Counted from the stretch's first letter, positions 53,432 to 62,608 are shown. The stretch: 64,000 bases of DNA from JAWMQL01 sp033283165 (GCA_033283165.1 JAWMQL010000001.1:620001-684000), one strand, 5' to 3'. The notes: generated by a model from the sequence alone, not told the origin. Numbers and translations: made by a program.

Positions 53432-54242
53432 ACCCCGACAGCCAGCTGCTTACGGCGTCGACGATTTGCTGCGGGTAATGGCGCGGTTGCGCGATCCCGA
53501 GACCGGCTGTCCCTGGGACATTCGCCAGGATTTCCACAGTATCGTCCCCTCGACACTGGAGGAGTGCTACGAACTCGCGGCGGCAATCGAACACGAGGAT
53601 TACCCACATGTCGCGGAAGAACTTGGCGACGTCCTGTTCCAGGTGGTGTTTTATGCCCAACTGGGTCGCGAGCGGGAATTGTTCGATTTCGGCGAGGTGG
53701 TGAATATCCTGGTGGACAAACTCCTGCGCCGTCACCCGCATGTGTTCTCCGATGGTGAAATTGAGGGCGTGGTCCACGAGCAGGCCAGCGTGGAGTCGGT
53801 CAAGGTCAGTTGGGAGGAAATCAAGCAGCGCGAGCGACATGACAAGTCGCAGCGGGGAGCGCTGGCGGATGTGCCGCTGGCCCTGCCGGCCCTGCCGCGG
53901 GCGCAGAAATTGCAAAAACGCGCTGCCCGGGTGGGGTTCGACTGGCCTGATTGCGACGGTGTCTTTGCCAAACTGCGCGAGGAACTGGTCGAACTCGAGC
54001 AGGAGGTGACTGCCGGAAACCAGGATGCGATAGGGAACGAGATGGGAGACCTGCTGTTCAGCTGTGTAAACCTGTGTCGCCACCTGGGACTGGACGCCGA
54101 GAGCACCCTGCGCGCGGCAAATCGAAAGTTCGAACTCCGTTTTGAACATATGGAACATGCCGCGGAGAAAAGAGAACGTAACCTCGAAGAGCTTGATGCA
54201 GGTCAACTCGATGCTCTGTGGCGCGCTGCGAAGTCAGTCTGA
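53424..54242 (+). CDS. mazG: Nucleoside triphosphate pyrophosphohydrolase MazG
   Basis: Hydrolyses NTPs to NMP and PPi, and affects ppGpp levels in E. coli; 272 residues. Two MazG helical domains: first with CPWDIRQDFHSI, EECYELAAAIEHEDYPHVAEELGDVLFQVVFYA; second with KLREELVELEQEV and EMGDLLFSCVNLCRHLG. The GTG start lies inside the relA end, so relA-mazG are coupled. Confidence 0.96.
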   Translation: MSKPRQPAAYGVDDLLRVMARLRDPETGCPWDIRQDFHSIVPSTLEECYELAAAIEHEDYPHVAEELGDVLFQVVFYAQLGRERELFDFGEVVNILVDKLLRRHPHVFSDGEIEGVVHEQASVESVKVSWEEIKQRERHDKSQRGALADVPLALPALPRAQKLQKRAARVGFDWPDCDGVFAKLREELVELEQEVTAGNQDAIGNEMGDLLFSCVNLCRHLGLDAESTLRAANRKFELRFEHMEHAAEKRERNLEELDAGQLDALWRAAKSV

Positions 54243-54329
54243 CGGGGCTTGTGCTGTTATCACGCGCTGTGTATCGTTACGCCCCCCTCATTTATTAATT
54301 TATCCACATCTCTATCGAGGCATTTCTTC

Positions 54330-54977
54330 ATGCGATTGATTCTCCTTGGCGCTCCCGGCGCCGGCAAGGGCACACAGGCCCAGTTCATTTCAGAGAAGTT
54401 TGGGATTCCGCAAATTTCAACCGGTGATATGTTGCGGGCCGCAGTCAAGGCGGGAACGGAACTCGGCCTTCAGGCCAAGGAAGTGATGGATGCCGGCGGA
54501 CTGGTTTCCGATGACATTATCATCGGCCTGGTCAAGGAACGCATTCAGGAGCCCGACTGCGCGCGAGGTTTTTTGTTCGACGGCTTTCCACGTACCATTC
54601 CGCAGGCGGAGGCCATGGTCGAGGCAGGCGTAGATATTGACGCGGTGGTAGAGATTGCCGTGGACGACGAGGAAATTGTCCAGCGCCTGAGCGGTCGCCG
54701 CGTCCATCCGGGTAGTGGTCGCGTATACCATATATTGCACAATCCACCGCAGCGCGAAGGGCTTGACGATGAAACCGGCGAGCCTCTGGTCCAGCGCGAT
54801 GACGACAAGGAAGAGACCGTTCGTCGCAGGCTCGAAGTTTACCAGTCCCAGACCCGTCCACTGATAGATTTTTATCAGGATATGTCGGGTGATAACGCGC
54901 CCGCGTATCATCGCATTGCAGGTGTCGGTAGTGTAGAAGAAATTCGCGACAAGGTATTGGAAGCTTTGAGCGAGTAA
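54330..54977 (+). CDS. adk: Adenylate kinase
   Basis: Interconverts AMP, ADP and ATP; 215 residues. P-loop LLGAPGAGKGTQAQFI, AMP site STGDMLRAAV, DGFPRTIPQAEAM, LID region GRRVHPGSGRVYHILHNPP, and DDKEETVRRRLEVYQSQT. I use the ATG at 54330; the 87-nt gap after mazG should hold the promoter, but I see no clear hexamers. A strong terminator follows. Confidence 0.97.
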   Translation: MRLILLGAPGAGKGTQAQFISEKFGIPQISTGDMLRAAVKAGTELGLQAKEVMDAGGLVSDDIIIGLVKERIQEPDCARGFLFDGFPRTIPQAEAMVEAGVDIDAVVEIAVDDEEIVQRLSGRRVHPGSGRVYHILHNPPQREGLDDETGEPLVQRDDDKEETVRRRLEVYQSQTRPLIDFYQDMSGDNAPAYHRIAGVGSVEEIRDKVLEALSE

Positions 54978-54999
54978 AAAGATCGTATAGCCAGAAAAT

Positions 55000-55029
55000 A
55001 AAAAAGGAGGGCATGTCCCTCCTTTTTTT
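55000..55029 (+). terminator. Intrinsic terminator after adk
   Basis: The stem AAAAAAGGAGGG pairs with CCCTCCTTTTTT around a 5-nt loop (CATGT), followed by a run of T. It is 22 nt after the adk stop. The A-tract on the left arm makes it usable from the other strand too. Confidence 0.93.
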
Positions 55030-55175
55030 ATTTTCCAAAGTTGTTGGAAGTTTTTACGCCAGGCTGATCTGGCAACGAACGTGATTTTTATCGCAGCAGT
55101 TGCGGTTGTAAGCCTTGCTATTTGTTGCTACTTTTGGCACTGCGTTACCCGATAAACTCGAAGGAGAGCAGTGTA

Positions 55176-55913
55176 ATGGCAAAAGCCAGCAAAAAAGCGG
55201 CACCGAAAAAGAAAACTCGCGCGCGTAAAGCACCCGCCAAGCGCAAGGCGCCAGCGAAAAAAGCGACGTCTCAAAAAATCACCGCGCCAGCGGTGCAGCG
55301 AGCAAACGACTCACTGGCCAAGCTGAAAAAAGCCATGGCCGATGAAAGGAAATCGCTGGCCGAGGCAAAACAAAAAGTTAAAGCCGCCCGCGAACAGGCC
55401 AAGAAAAGCCAGACTGCCGCGGACAAGCGCGCGGTTAAAGCCGCGTCCTCTGCTTCGCAACGTAATGATGCGCGTGTGAAAGCCCTGCGTGATCGCATTT
55501 CGGTGGCCAAGGAGCGGTTGATCCAGGCAACCATCGAGGCACGGCTGAAGGCAGAACAGCTGGCAGCCAAAGAAAAGGTGATGGAGAAGAAGGCGGAGTT
55601 GGCTGCACAGGCCGAGATGGATAAAATTTCCGCCATGGCCAAGCAGGCCGAGAAGTGGGCCAGGGCCCGCGCGAAGAAAGACAGCAAGAGACTGTCCGAC
55701 CTCGAGAAAAAACTGTCCAAACGCCTGAAAAAGGCTGAGAAGGATGCAGAGAAGAAGCTGAAGTCGTTGATGAAGAGCGCAGCGCCAAAGAAAAAGGCAG
55801 CGCCCAGGAAAAAGGCAGCGGCCAAGAAGAAAGCTGCGCCCAAGAAGAAGGCTGCGCCGAAAAAGAAAGCCGCTCCCAAGAAGCGCGCCGCGGCGAAAAG
55901 CCAGGCCAGCTGA
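55176..55913 (+). CDS. AlgP-like histone H1-type lysine/alanine-rich protein
   Basis: A 245-residue very basic protein. An N-terminal lysine-rich tail (AKASKKAAPKKKTRARKAPA) precedes a long charged coiled-coil helix (residues about 45-210, rich in K, A, E and R). The C-terminal tail is AAPKKK/AAPRKK repeats of about six residues. This layout resembles pseudomonad AlgP and histone H1-like nucleoid proteins. DNA or RNA binding is likely; AlgP has been linked to alginate gene control, but evidence for a regulatory role is old and limited. The ATG at 55176 has AAGGAG 9 nt upstream. Flanked by terminators on both sides, it is monocistronic. The 54978-55175 gap holds the adk terminator and no gene. 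Confidence 0.87.
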   Translation: MAKASKKAAPKKKTRARKAPAKRKAPAKKATSQKITAPAVQRANDSLAKLKKAMADERKSLAEAKQKVKAAREQAKKSQTAADKRAVKAASSASQRNDARVKALRDRISVAKERLIQATIEARLKAEQLAAKEKVMEKKAELAAQAEMDKISAMAKQAEKWARARAKKDSKRLSDLEKKLSKRLKKAEKDAEKKLKSLMKSAAPKKKAAPRKKAAAKKKAAPKKKAAPKKKAAPKKRAAAKSQAS

Positions 55914-55929
55914 TTGCGATTCGGCAAAG

Positions 55930-55960
55930 ACCCGCGGGAGAAATTCCCGCGGGTTTTTTT
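55930..55960 (+). terminator. Intrinsic terminator shared by the AlgP-like gene and mobA
   Basis: CCCGCGGGA and its complement form a stem around a short GAAA-type loop, followed by seven T. It overlaps the mobA stop codon on the opposite strand, so it sits exactly between the convergent genes. Confidence 0.93.
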
Positions 55961-56567
55961 ATGCCGGTCGATTGTGGTTGTAAAAGGCCTCCGGGCCTTC
56001 ATCAAATAACACGCGCTCCGCCTCCAGGCAGCGATACCAGTGCTTCACTGCTCGTCCACCTCCCTCCAGATAATCGTGCAGGGATGACAGGCAGCGCGTG
56101 CTCAGCAAGGCGCAGAGGTAATGATCCCGCGCACCATCACTGGCGAAGGTCAGATCGGGTTGCGAGTCGGGCCTGCGTTCAAACGGTGCGGCGAGGCGTT
56201 CGAGCAAATCAGGAGGCAGTCGGGGCGTGTCGCAGGTGCCGATGGCAAGGAACGGCTTTTCAACCAGAGGCACAGCCGCCTCGAGCCCCGCCAGCGGGCC
56301 CTGGTAGTCCTCGCGGATATCCTTCACAACCGGATAGCCGAGGGAGCGATAGCGGTCCAGGTTGCGATTACAGCTGAGCAACAACTGGCTGCAACGCGGC
56401 GAGAAATATGCGATCGCGTGCTCGATCAGTGTTCGTCCCTGCCAGGGTTCAAGTCCCTTGTCGCGCCCGTTCAGGCGCCGGCCCGCACCGCCCGACAGGA
56501 TCAGGACGCTGAGCTTGTCCTTGTCGATTGAAATCGTAAGCCTCCCGGGGTTTTTTGTCTGCCCCAC
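55959..56567 (-). CDS. mobA: Molybdenum cofactor guanylyltransferase MobA
   Basis: Attaches GMP to molybdopterin to make the guanine dinucleotide cofactor; 202 residues. N-terminal nucleotide-binding motif LILSGGAGRRLNGRDKGLEPWQGRTLIEH, then DYQGPLAGLEAAV and GTCDTPRLPPDLLERL. The frame stays open 118 codons upstream, but I choose the GTG at 56567 because GGAGG lies 6 nt before it and the protein then has family length. A GGGAGG also precedes an in-frame ATT at the sequence ISIDKDKL, an unlikely but possible second start. Convergent with the AlgP-like gene and divergent from tsaB. Confidence 0.93.
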   Translation of the reverse strand: MGQTKNPGRLTISIDKDKLSVLILSGGAGRRLNGRDKGLEPWQGRTLIEHAIAYFSPRCSQLLLSCNRNLDRYRSLGYPVVKDIREDYQGPLAGLEAAVPLVEKPFLAIGTCDTPRLPPDLLERLAAPFERRPDSQPDLTFASDGARDHYLCALLSTRCLSSLHDYLEGGGRAVKHWYRCLEAERVLFDEGPEAFYNHNRPA

Positions 56568-56606
56568 GTGTATCCTCCGGCCGCGCTGTGGGATACTAGC
56601 GCCCCT

Positions 56607-57317
56607 ATGACCTGTATCCTCGCCCTCGACACATCCACAGACACCTGTTCCGTTGCGCTGTATCGTGACGGCGAGGTGGCAGCGCGCTGCGAGGTTCTGC
56701 CGCGGCAGCATAATCGGCGCATCCTGAGCATGTTGGAAGAAATACTTCCCGGAGGCAAGCTGCGCGAATACGGCGTTGAGGCAATCGCCTATGCCTGCGG
56801 GCCGGGTTCGTTCACCGGTTTGCGGATAGCGGCCAGTGCGGTGCAGGGGCTGGCCTTTTCGCAACAGCTGCCGGTGATACCTGTTTCGACCCTTGCCTGC
56901 CTCACTCAAACCGCGTTGCACACCGGAGTGGTACAGCCGGGGCAGCTGGTACTGAGTGTACTGGATGCGCGTGTGAATGAAATATACGCGGGACTCTATG
57001 ACACCACCACCGGCCTCGCGCAGCCACTTTCAGAAGCAGTGGCGGTTGCGCCGGAGCGGCTGCAGTTGCCGTCCTTCAGTGGCCAACTGGTAGCGGTGGG
57101 TAGCGGTGCGGCTTACAGTAGCCGTTTTCCCATGGCCCTGCGCGATCGACTGGCTGCAATCAACGATCAGTTGCAGCCCCGGGCAGAGGATATCCTGCCG
57201 CTGGCGCTGGCGGCGCTTTCCCGGGGAGCTACCCAGGCGCCCGCGGAGGCCATTCCGGTTTATGTCCGTGACGAAATCAACTGGAAGAAGATTCCGGAGC
57301 AGGGCAGGCGAGGATGA
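56607..57317 (+). CDS. tsaB: tRNA threonylcarbamoyladenosine synthesis protein TsaB
   Basis: Scaffold partner of TsaD and TsaE for t6A37 modification of tRNA; 236 residues. Motifs ILALDTSTDTCSVALYRDG, RQHNRRILSMLEEIL and YACGPGSFTGLRIAASAVQG are diagnostic. The ATG at 56607 is 40 nt from the divergent mobA start. It overlaps uppP by 4 nt (ATGA). Confidence 0.96.
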   Translation: MTCILALDTSTDTCSVALYRDGEVAARCEVLPRQHNRRILSMLEEILPGGKLREYGVEAIAYACGPGSFTGLRIAASAVQGLAFSQQLPVIPVSTLACLTQTALHTGVVQPGQLVLSVLDARVNEIYAGLYDTTTGLAQPLSEAVAVAPERLQLPSFSGQLVAVGSGAAYSSRFPMALRDRLAAINDQLQPRAEDILPLALAALSRGATQAPAEAIPVYVRDEINWKKIPEQGRRG

Positions 57318-58126
57318 ACGACTGGTTCCAGACCCTGTTCCTGGCCCTGGTCCAGGGGCTCACGGAGTTTCTGCCGATATCCAGTTCTGCTCACCTGGTG
57401 ATACCCCCAATGCTGCTTGGCTGGACCGACCGGGGGCTGTCATTTGACGTGGCGGTGCACATTGGCACCCTTGGGGCGGTACTGGTGTACTTCCGCCGCG
57501 ACCTGTCAGCGATGGCCAGGGCGTTTATCCGGGCCCCACTGGATCGCTCCGACGATGACTGCCAGATGGTCTGGTGCCTGATACTGGCGACCCTGCCGGT
57601 GGCGCTGGTAGGTTTTTTTGCATCCGGGTTTATAGAAAGTTACCTGCGGAACATAGAGGTCATCGCGTTTACCACGGCGCTGTTCGGCCTGTTGCTGGGT
57701 ATGGCCGAGCGTCGCGCCAGGGTAACCCAGTCACACCGCGCGATCAGCCCGTGGCGTGCCCTGGTTATCGGCATGGCACAGGCCCTGGCGCCGGTGCCGG
57801 GAGTGTCCCGGTCCGGGATCACCATCACCGCCGCCCTGTTTCTTGATATGGATCGCCAGTCGGCGGCACGCTTCTCTTTCCTGCTGTCGATACCGGCTAT
57901 CGCCGGTGCGGGCCTGTTCAAGGGCGTGCAACTGGCCGCGATGGATGAGCCTGTCACCTGGTCGCTGATCCTGGTGCCGGCATTGTTTTCCGCCCTGGTT
58001 GCCTACATGACCATCGCCTGGTTTCTGCGCCTGCTGGACAGGGTGGGCCTGATGCCTTTCGTCTGGTACCGGCTGGCGCTATCGGTCTGCCTGTTGCTAA
58101 TCTGGCGTTGGACTGAATGGGGGTAA
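57314..58126 (+). CDS. uppP: Undecaprenyl-diphosphatase UppP/BacA
   Basis: Inner-membrane enzyme that recycles undecaprenyl pyrophosphate for cell-wall synthesis; 270 residues and about 8 hydrophobic segments. Motifs ALVQGLTEFLPISSSAHLVI (the catalytic BacA1 box with E and S) and ALAPVPGVSRSGITITAALF (BacA2 box with R). Coupled to tsaB by overlap. Confidence 0.97.
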   Translation: MNDWFQTLFLALVQGLTEFLPISSSAHLVIPPMLLGWTDRGLSFDVAVHIGTLGAVLVYFRRDLSAMARAFIRAPLDRSDDDCQMVWCLILATLPVALVGFFASGFIESYLRNIEVIAFTTALFGLLLGMAERRARVTQSHRAISPWRALVIGMAQALAPVPGVSRSGITITAALFLDMDRQSAARFSFLLSIPAIAGAGLFKGVQLAAMDEPVTWSLILVPALFSALVAYMTIAWFLRLLDRVGLMPFVWYRLALSVCLLLIWRWTEWG

Positions 58127-58130
58127 GACG

Positions 58131-59006
58131 ATGAAAGTGGCTTTTATCGGCCTCGGCGTCATGGGATTTCCCATGGCAGGGCACCTGCAGCGCGCTGGGC
58201 ACGAGGTGGTGGTTTTCAATCGCAGCAGCGACAAGGCAGATGCGTGGCAGCGAGAGTATGGCGGTCGGGTGGCCACCACGCCTGCGCTGGCCGCCAGGGA
58301 CAGCGAACTGGTATTGACCTGCGTCGGCAACGACCACGATGTACGATCCGTGGTGCTGGGTGACCAGGGCGCGCTGGATGCCATGTCGCCCGGCGCGGTA
58401 CTGGTGGATCACACCACGGCCTCAGCTGAACTGGCGCGAGAGCTCGCGGCTGCCGCAGCGGAGCGCGGCGTGGGGTTTCTCGATGCGCCGGTATCCGGTG
58501 GCCAGGCCGGGGCGGAAAATGGTGTGCTGACCGTGATGGTGGGAGGGGATGAAGCACATTTCGCGCTGGCCCGGCCTGCTATCGACGCTTATGCCCGCTG
58601 TTGTCGCCTGCTTGGACCGGCGGGTAGCGGGCAGCTGGCAAAAATGGTCAACCAGGTCTGCATTGCGGGTATCGTGCAGGGCCTGGCTGAGGGGATGTGC
58701 CTGTCTGAGCGGGCGGGACTGGATACCGCTGCCGTCATTGAGGTTATATCCCAGGGTGCGGCGCAATCCTGGCAGATGGAAAACCGCTACCGGACCATGC
58801 TGGCGGGTGAATACGAGCATGGCTTTGCCGTGGACTGGATGCGCAAGGACCTGGATATCGTTCTCACGGAGGCCGCCCGGCTCGGGCTGGAACTGCCCGT
58901 GACGCGGCTCGTTGACGGTTTTTACGCGGAAGTACAGGCGATGGGCGGCAATCGCTGGGACACCTCCAGCCTGTATGCCCGAATGCAGCAACAGGGTGAT
59001 GACTAA
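58131..59006 (+). CDS. NAD(P)-dependent beta-hydroxyacid dehydrogenase
   Basis: 3-hydroxyisobutyrate / tartronate-semialdehyde reductase family enzyme; 291 residues. Rossmann motif IGLGVMGFPMAGHLQRAG, signature DHTTASAELAREL, substrate loop DAPVSGGQAGAENG and catalytic lysine in GSGQLAKMVNQVCIAG. The exact substrate (3-hydroxyisobutyrate, glycerate, succinic semialdehyde) cannot be told. It overlaps the next gene by 8 nt. Confidence 0.92.
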   Translation: MKVAFIGLGVMGFPMAGHLQRAGHEVVVFNRSSDKADAWQREYGGRVATTPALAARDSELVLTCVGNDHDVRSVVLGDQGALDAMSPGAVLVDHTTASAELARELAAAAAERGVGFLDAPVSGGQAGAENGVLTVMVGGDEAHFALARPAIDAYARCCRLLGPAGSGQLAKMVNQVCIAGIVQGLAEGMCLSERAGLDTAAVIEVISQGAAQSWQMENRYRTMLAGEYEHGFAVDWMRKDLDIVLTEAARLGLELPVTRLVDGFYAEVQAMGGNRWDTSSLYARMQQQGDD

Positions 59007-60318
59007 AGTGGAACAGAATCAGTTCAACGAGGGTTTGTGTGACTTCCTGGCCGTGGCTACCACGCCATTCCACGCGGTACGAGAGATGGCGCGGCAGTTG
59101 GACGAGTCGGGGTTCAAGTGCCTGCAGCAGTCAACCGACTGGAACCTGACGCCCGGCGGTCGCTACTACCTGACCCGCAATGGCAGCTCCATCGTGGCGT
59201 TTGTGTTCGGCTCCCGGCAGGGCCCGCAACAGGGCCTGCGGATGGTGGGCGCGCATACAGACAGTCCCTGCCTCATGGTCAAGCCGACCCCGGAAAAATA
59301 CAGCAATGGCTACCTGCAGCTGGCGGTGGAGGTGTACGGTGGGGTATTGCTGAATCCCTGGTACGATCGAGATCTTTCACTCGCCGGGCGAGTGACCTAT
59401 CGCGATGGCGGGGGCGCATTGCGCGCCGCCCTGGTTGATTTCCGACGCGCCATCGCGGTCGTGCCCAGCCTGGCGATTCACCTGGACCGGGAGGCCAACA
59501 AGAGCCGCAGTATCAATCCCCAAACCGATATCCTGCCGGTGCTGTGCCGGGTGCAGGAGGACCAGCAGCCGGAATTGCGGTCTCTCCTGGCGCAACAACT
59601 GTTGGCGGAAGAGCCCGGACTGGATGTCGCCCAGGTGCTGGATTACGAGTTGTGCTTCTACGACAGCCAGGCACCTGCCATCGTCGGCCTGGCGCAGGAT
59701 TTTATCGCGTCCGCTCGCCTCGACAACCTGCTCAGCTGTTACGCCGGCCTGCGGGCGCTGCTGGACAGTGACGGCCGGCACTCGGGTTTGCTTGTTTGCA
59801 ATGACCACGAGGAAGTCGGGAGCCTCTCGGCGAGCGGCGCCCAGGGGCCGCTGCTGGGCTCGGTTTTAAGGCGGTTGGCCGAGGGGGATGAGGCAACTTA
59901 TGCCAAGATGGTGGAGCGCTCGGTCATGATATCTGCCGATAATGCCCACGGCATTCACCCCAACTACGCCGACCGGCACGACGAGAATCACGGTCCCCTG
60001 CTGAATGCCGGCCCGGTCATCAAGGTCAACGCCAACCAGCGCTATGCCTCCAACAGTGAAACGGCAGGGCTGTGGCGTTTACTGGCCGAGGCCGAGGGTG
60101 TCCCGGTACAGAGCTTCGTGGTGCGTACCGACCTGGCCTGCGGCAGCACCATCGGCCCGATAACGGCCGGAGAGATCGGCGTACGTACCCTGGATGTCGG
60201 GGTGCCCACCTTCGCCATGCACTCGATCAGGGAGTTGGCCGGTGCCGCCGATGCGGTCAACCTGTGCCGGGTGCTACGCAGGTTGTACCGGTATCCGGGG
60301 CCGCTGAAGGCGGATTGA
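58999..60318 (+). CDS. apeB: M18-family aminopeptidase (ApeB-like)
   Basis: Zinc metallo-aminopeptidase of the aspartyl-aminopeptidase type; about 439 residues. Metal and active-site motifs: RMVGAHTDSPCLMVK, GGVLLNPWYDRDLSLAGRV, CNDHEEVGSLSASGAQGPLL, SADNAHGIHPNY and DLACGSTIGPITAGEIGVRTLDVG. I use the ATG at 58999, inside the end of the upstream gene; a GTG at 59008 is an alternative. Cytoplasmic, with no signal peptide. Confidence 0.94.
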   Translation: MTKVEQNQFNEGLCDFLAVATTPFHAVREMARQLDESGFKCLQQSTDWNLTPGGRYYLTRNGSSIVAFVFGSRQGPQQGLRMVGAHTDSPCLMVKPTPEKYSNGYLQLAVEVYGGVLLNPWYDRDLSLAGRVTYRDGGGALRAALVDFRRAIAVVPSLAIHLDREANKSRSINPQTDILPVLCRVQEDQQPELRSLLAQQLLAEEPGLDVAQVLDYELCFYDSQAPAIVGLAQDFIASARLDNLLSCYAGLRALLDSDGRHSGLLVCNDHEEVGSLSASGAQGPLLGSVLRRLAEGDEATYAKMVERSVMISADNAHGIHPNYADRHDENHGPLLNAGPVIKVNANQRYASNSETAGLWRLLAEAEGVPVQSFVVRTDLACGSTIGPITAGEIGVRTLDVGVPTFAMHSIRELAGAADAVNLCRVLRRLYRYPGPLKAD

Positions 60319-60324
60319 TCATCG

Positions 60325-61440
60325 GTGGAGGTGCTGCTCCTCTCGGCCTATGCCGCCCAGAGCCATCGCCAGTGGCGGAACGAACTGGAGACCATGCTGC
60401 CAAGCTGGCAATGGCATAGTCTCGAGCTGCCCCCGCGCTATTTCAGCTGGCGAATCCGCGGAAATCCCCTGTACTGGTCCCGCGCCGAGCGGGACCTGCT
60501 GGAGCAGTCACGAGACCTGCTGGTCGCGACCTCCATGGTGGACCTGGCGACCCTGCGCGGGTTGGTGCCGGCCCTCGCCGGCCTCCCCACGGCACTGTAT
60601 TTTCACGAAAACCAGTTTCAGTACCCACAGCACCGACAGGCTCACGGCCTGCTGGAGGCGCAGATGGTCAGCCTCTACGCCGCGCTCGCGGCGGACCGGC
60701 TGCTGTTCAACTCGGCTTTCAACAGGGACAGCTTCCTCGATGGGGTCGCGCAGCTGTTGCGCAAGATGCCCGACCGGGTCCCGGCCGGTGTGGCGGCGGA
60801 CCTGGCGTCACGGGCCGAGGTCCTGCCGGTGCCTGTTAATTCGGGGCAACCCTCTGACGCGGCAAGCCCCTGGACCGCGCGGGGTGACCGCGGTCCGCTG
60901 CGGCTGGTCTGGCTGGGTCGCTTTGAACACGACAAGGGTGGCGACCGGCTGTTGCAGACGCTGGATTTACTGCACGACGGCGGTCTGGATTTCGAACTGG
61001 CGGTGGTGGGACAGCAATTCCGCGATTCTCCCGATGTCTTTGGCGAACTCGCACGGAAATTTGCCTCGCGGCTGGTCCAGTTCGGGTACATGGAGCAGCG
61101 TACAGATTACCTGGCGCTGCTGCGGGACGCAGACATGGTGTTGTCCACCGCGCTGCACGAGTTCCAGGGGCTGGCAATACTCGAGGCGGTGGCCCTGGGC
61201 TGCGTGCCGGTACTGCCCTGCCGCCAGGCGTACCCCGATATCTACCCGGCCGAGTTCCTGTACCCGGATTGCGGGGCGGACCTGGTCAGCGAAGCCCGTG
61301 GCGCCGCGCGCCTGATTCGGGAGCTGGCGCAAGGTTGCCTGGACGGCTCTGTCGTGGCCCCCGATATCGAGCGATACAGTCGGCAAGCGCTGGCGCCGCG
61401 GTATCGAGAGGTGCTTTCCAGGGTGGCCGCCAGAGGATAG
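60325..61440 (+). CDS. Glycosyltransferase of the tRNA-queuosine mannosyltransferase (QTMAN/GTDC1, DUF3524) family
   Basis: A 371-residue GT4-like glycosyltransferase. The N-terminal half carries the DUF3524 signatures: AQSHRQW near residue 11, a YFHENQFQYP motif, and FNSAFNRDSFLDGV. The C-terminal half reads GRFEHDKGGDR, GQQFRDSPDVFGEL, DADMVLSTALHEFQGLAILEAVALGC and YPDIYPAEFLYPD. These blocks align by eye with vertebrate GTDC1, known as the mannosyltransferase acting on queuosine of tRNA-Asp. Q-tRNA as substrate in this bacterium is inference. Q synthesis genes are not in the window. The GTG start is 6 nt after the aminopeptidase gene; trpS follows. Confidence 0.88.
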   Translation: MEVLLLSAYAAQSHRQWRNELETMLPSWQWHSLELPPRYFSWRIRGNPLYWSRAERDLLEQSRDLLVATSMVDLATLRGLVPALAGLPTALYFHENQFQYPQHRQAHGLLEAQMVSLYAALAADRLLFNSAFNRDSFLDGVAQLLRKMPDRVPAGVAADLASRAEVLPVPVNSGQPSDAASPWTARGDRGPLRLVWLGRFEHDKGGDRLLQTLDLLHDGGLDFELAVVGQQFRDSPDVFGELARKFASRLVQFGYMEQRTDYLALLRDADMVLSTALHEFQGLAILEAVALGCVPVLPCRQAYPDIYPAEFLYPDCGADLVSEARGAARLIRELAQGCLDGSVVAPDIERYSRQALAPRYREVLSRVAARG

Positions 61441-61443
61441 CCA

Positions 61444-62508
61444 GTGGCAGCCAATATCAGTATCATTGGCGGCTTTTCGCGACAGGCTCCGAATCACGCC
61501 ATGGCCAAGCAACGTGTTCTCACCGGTATCACCACCACCGGTACCCCGCACCTGGGCAATTACGTGGGTGCCATCCGACCCGCCATTGCGTCTTCCAACA
61601 GCGACGCGGTGGAGTCCTTCCTGTTCCTGGCGGATTATCACGCCCTCATCAAGTGCCAGGATCCGGAAATGATACGCCAGTCCAGCCGCGAAATCGCCGC
61701 CACCTGGCTGGCCCTGGGACTGGATACGGATAAGGCGGTGTTTTACCGGCAGTCGGATATCCCGGAAATTCCGGAGCTGACCTGGGTGCTCAGCTGTAGC
61801 GCGGCCAAGGGCCTGATGAATCGCGCCCACGCCTACAAGGCGGCGGTGCAGGCCAACGAGGAGGCCGGCGAGGATCCGGATTTCGGCATCACCATGGGGC
61901 TGTTCTCCTACCCGGTACTGATGGCCGCGGATATTCTCATGTTCAACGCGGAAAAAATCCCGGTCGGGCGGGACCAGATCCAGCACGTCGAGATGGCCCG
62001 CGATATCGGACAGCGCTTTAATCACAACTTCGCCGAGGTGTTCACCCTGCCGGAAGCGGTGGTGGACGACAGCGTGGCCGTGCTGCAGGGCACCGACGGC
62101 CGCAAGATGAGCAAGAGCTACAACAATACCATCCCCCTGTTCCTCGCGGAGAAACAGCTGCGCAAGGCGATCAACAAGATCAAGACCAACCTGCTCGAGC
62201 CGGGGGAGCCGAAGGACCCCGACGGTTCGACGGTATTCCAGGTGTGGTCCGCGTTTGCCACGGATGACCAGACCCGCTGGATGCGGGAGCAGTTTGAAGC
62301 TGGAATTGCCTGGGGTGAGGCGAAGAAGCAGTTGTTCGAACTGGTCAACGCGGAAATTGCCCCGGCGCGGGAACGCTACCAGCGGCTGATGGACGACCCG
62401 GGACACATCGAGGCCGTGCTGCGCCGTGGGGCAGAGCGTGCCAGGGAGCACAGCGCGCCGTTGATGGCGAGGGTACGTGAGGCGGTGGGCATTTCACCGC
62501 TGGGTTAG
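61444..62508 (+). CDS. trpS: Tryptophanyl-tRNA synthetase
   Basis: Class I synthetase for tryptophan. 354 residues from the GTG at 61444, which has GAGG 7 nt upstream; the ATG at 61501 would give a 335-residue protein starting MAKQRVLTGITTTG, closer to the family length but without a ribosome-binding site. The HIGH-equivalent is GTPHLGNYVGA and the KMSKS motif is in GRKMSKSYNNT. GRDQIQHVEMARDIGQRFN is also typical. Confidence 0.96.
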   Translation: MAANISIIGGFSRQAPNHAMAKQRVLTGITTTGTPHLGNYVGAIRPAIASSNSDAVESFLFLADYHALIKCQDPEMIRQSSREIAATWLALGLDTDKAVFYRQSDIPEIPELTWVLSCSAAKGLMNRAHAYKAAVQANEEAGEDPDFGITMGLFSYPVLMAADILMFNAEKIPVGRDQIQHVEMARDIGQRFNHNFAEVFTLPEAVVDDSVAVLQGTDGRKMSKSYNNTIPLFLAEKQLRKAINKIKTNLLEPGEPKDPDGSTVFQVWSAFATDDQTRWMREQFEAGIAWGEAKKQLFELVNAEIAPARERYQRLMDDPGHIEAVLRRGAERAREHSAPLMARVREAVGISPLG

Positions 62509-62608
62509 TCTGCAACCTCCGGTACAGCCGGCGCCAGATCGCCGGGAGCGCGGGTGCCCGCATTTGATCTGTCACGGTGCTTGCCGGTGGGTGTTCTGAG
62601 GCCTACGA

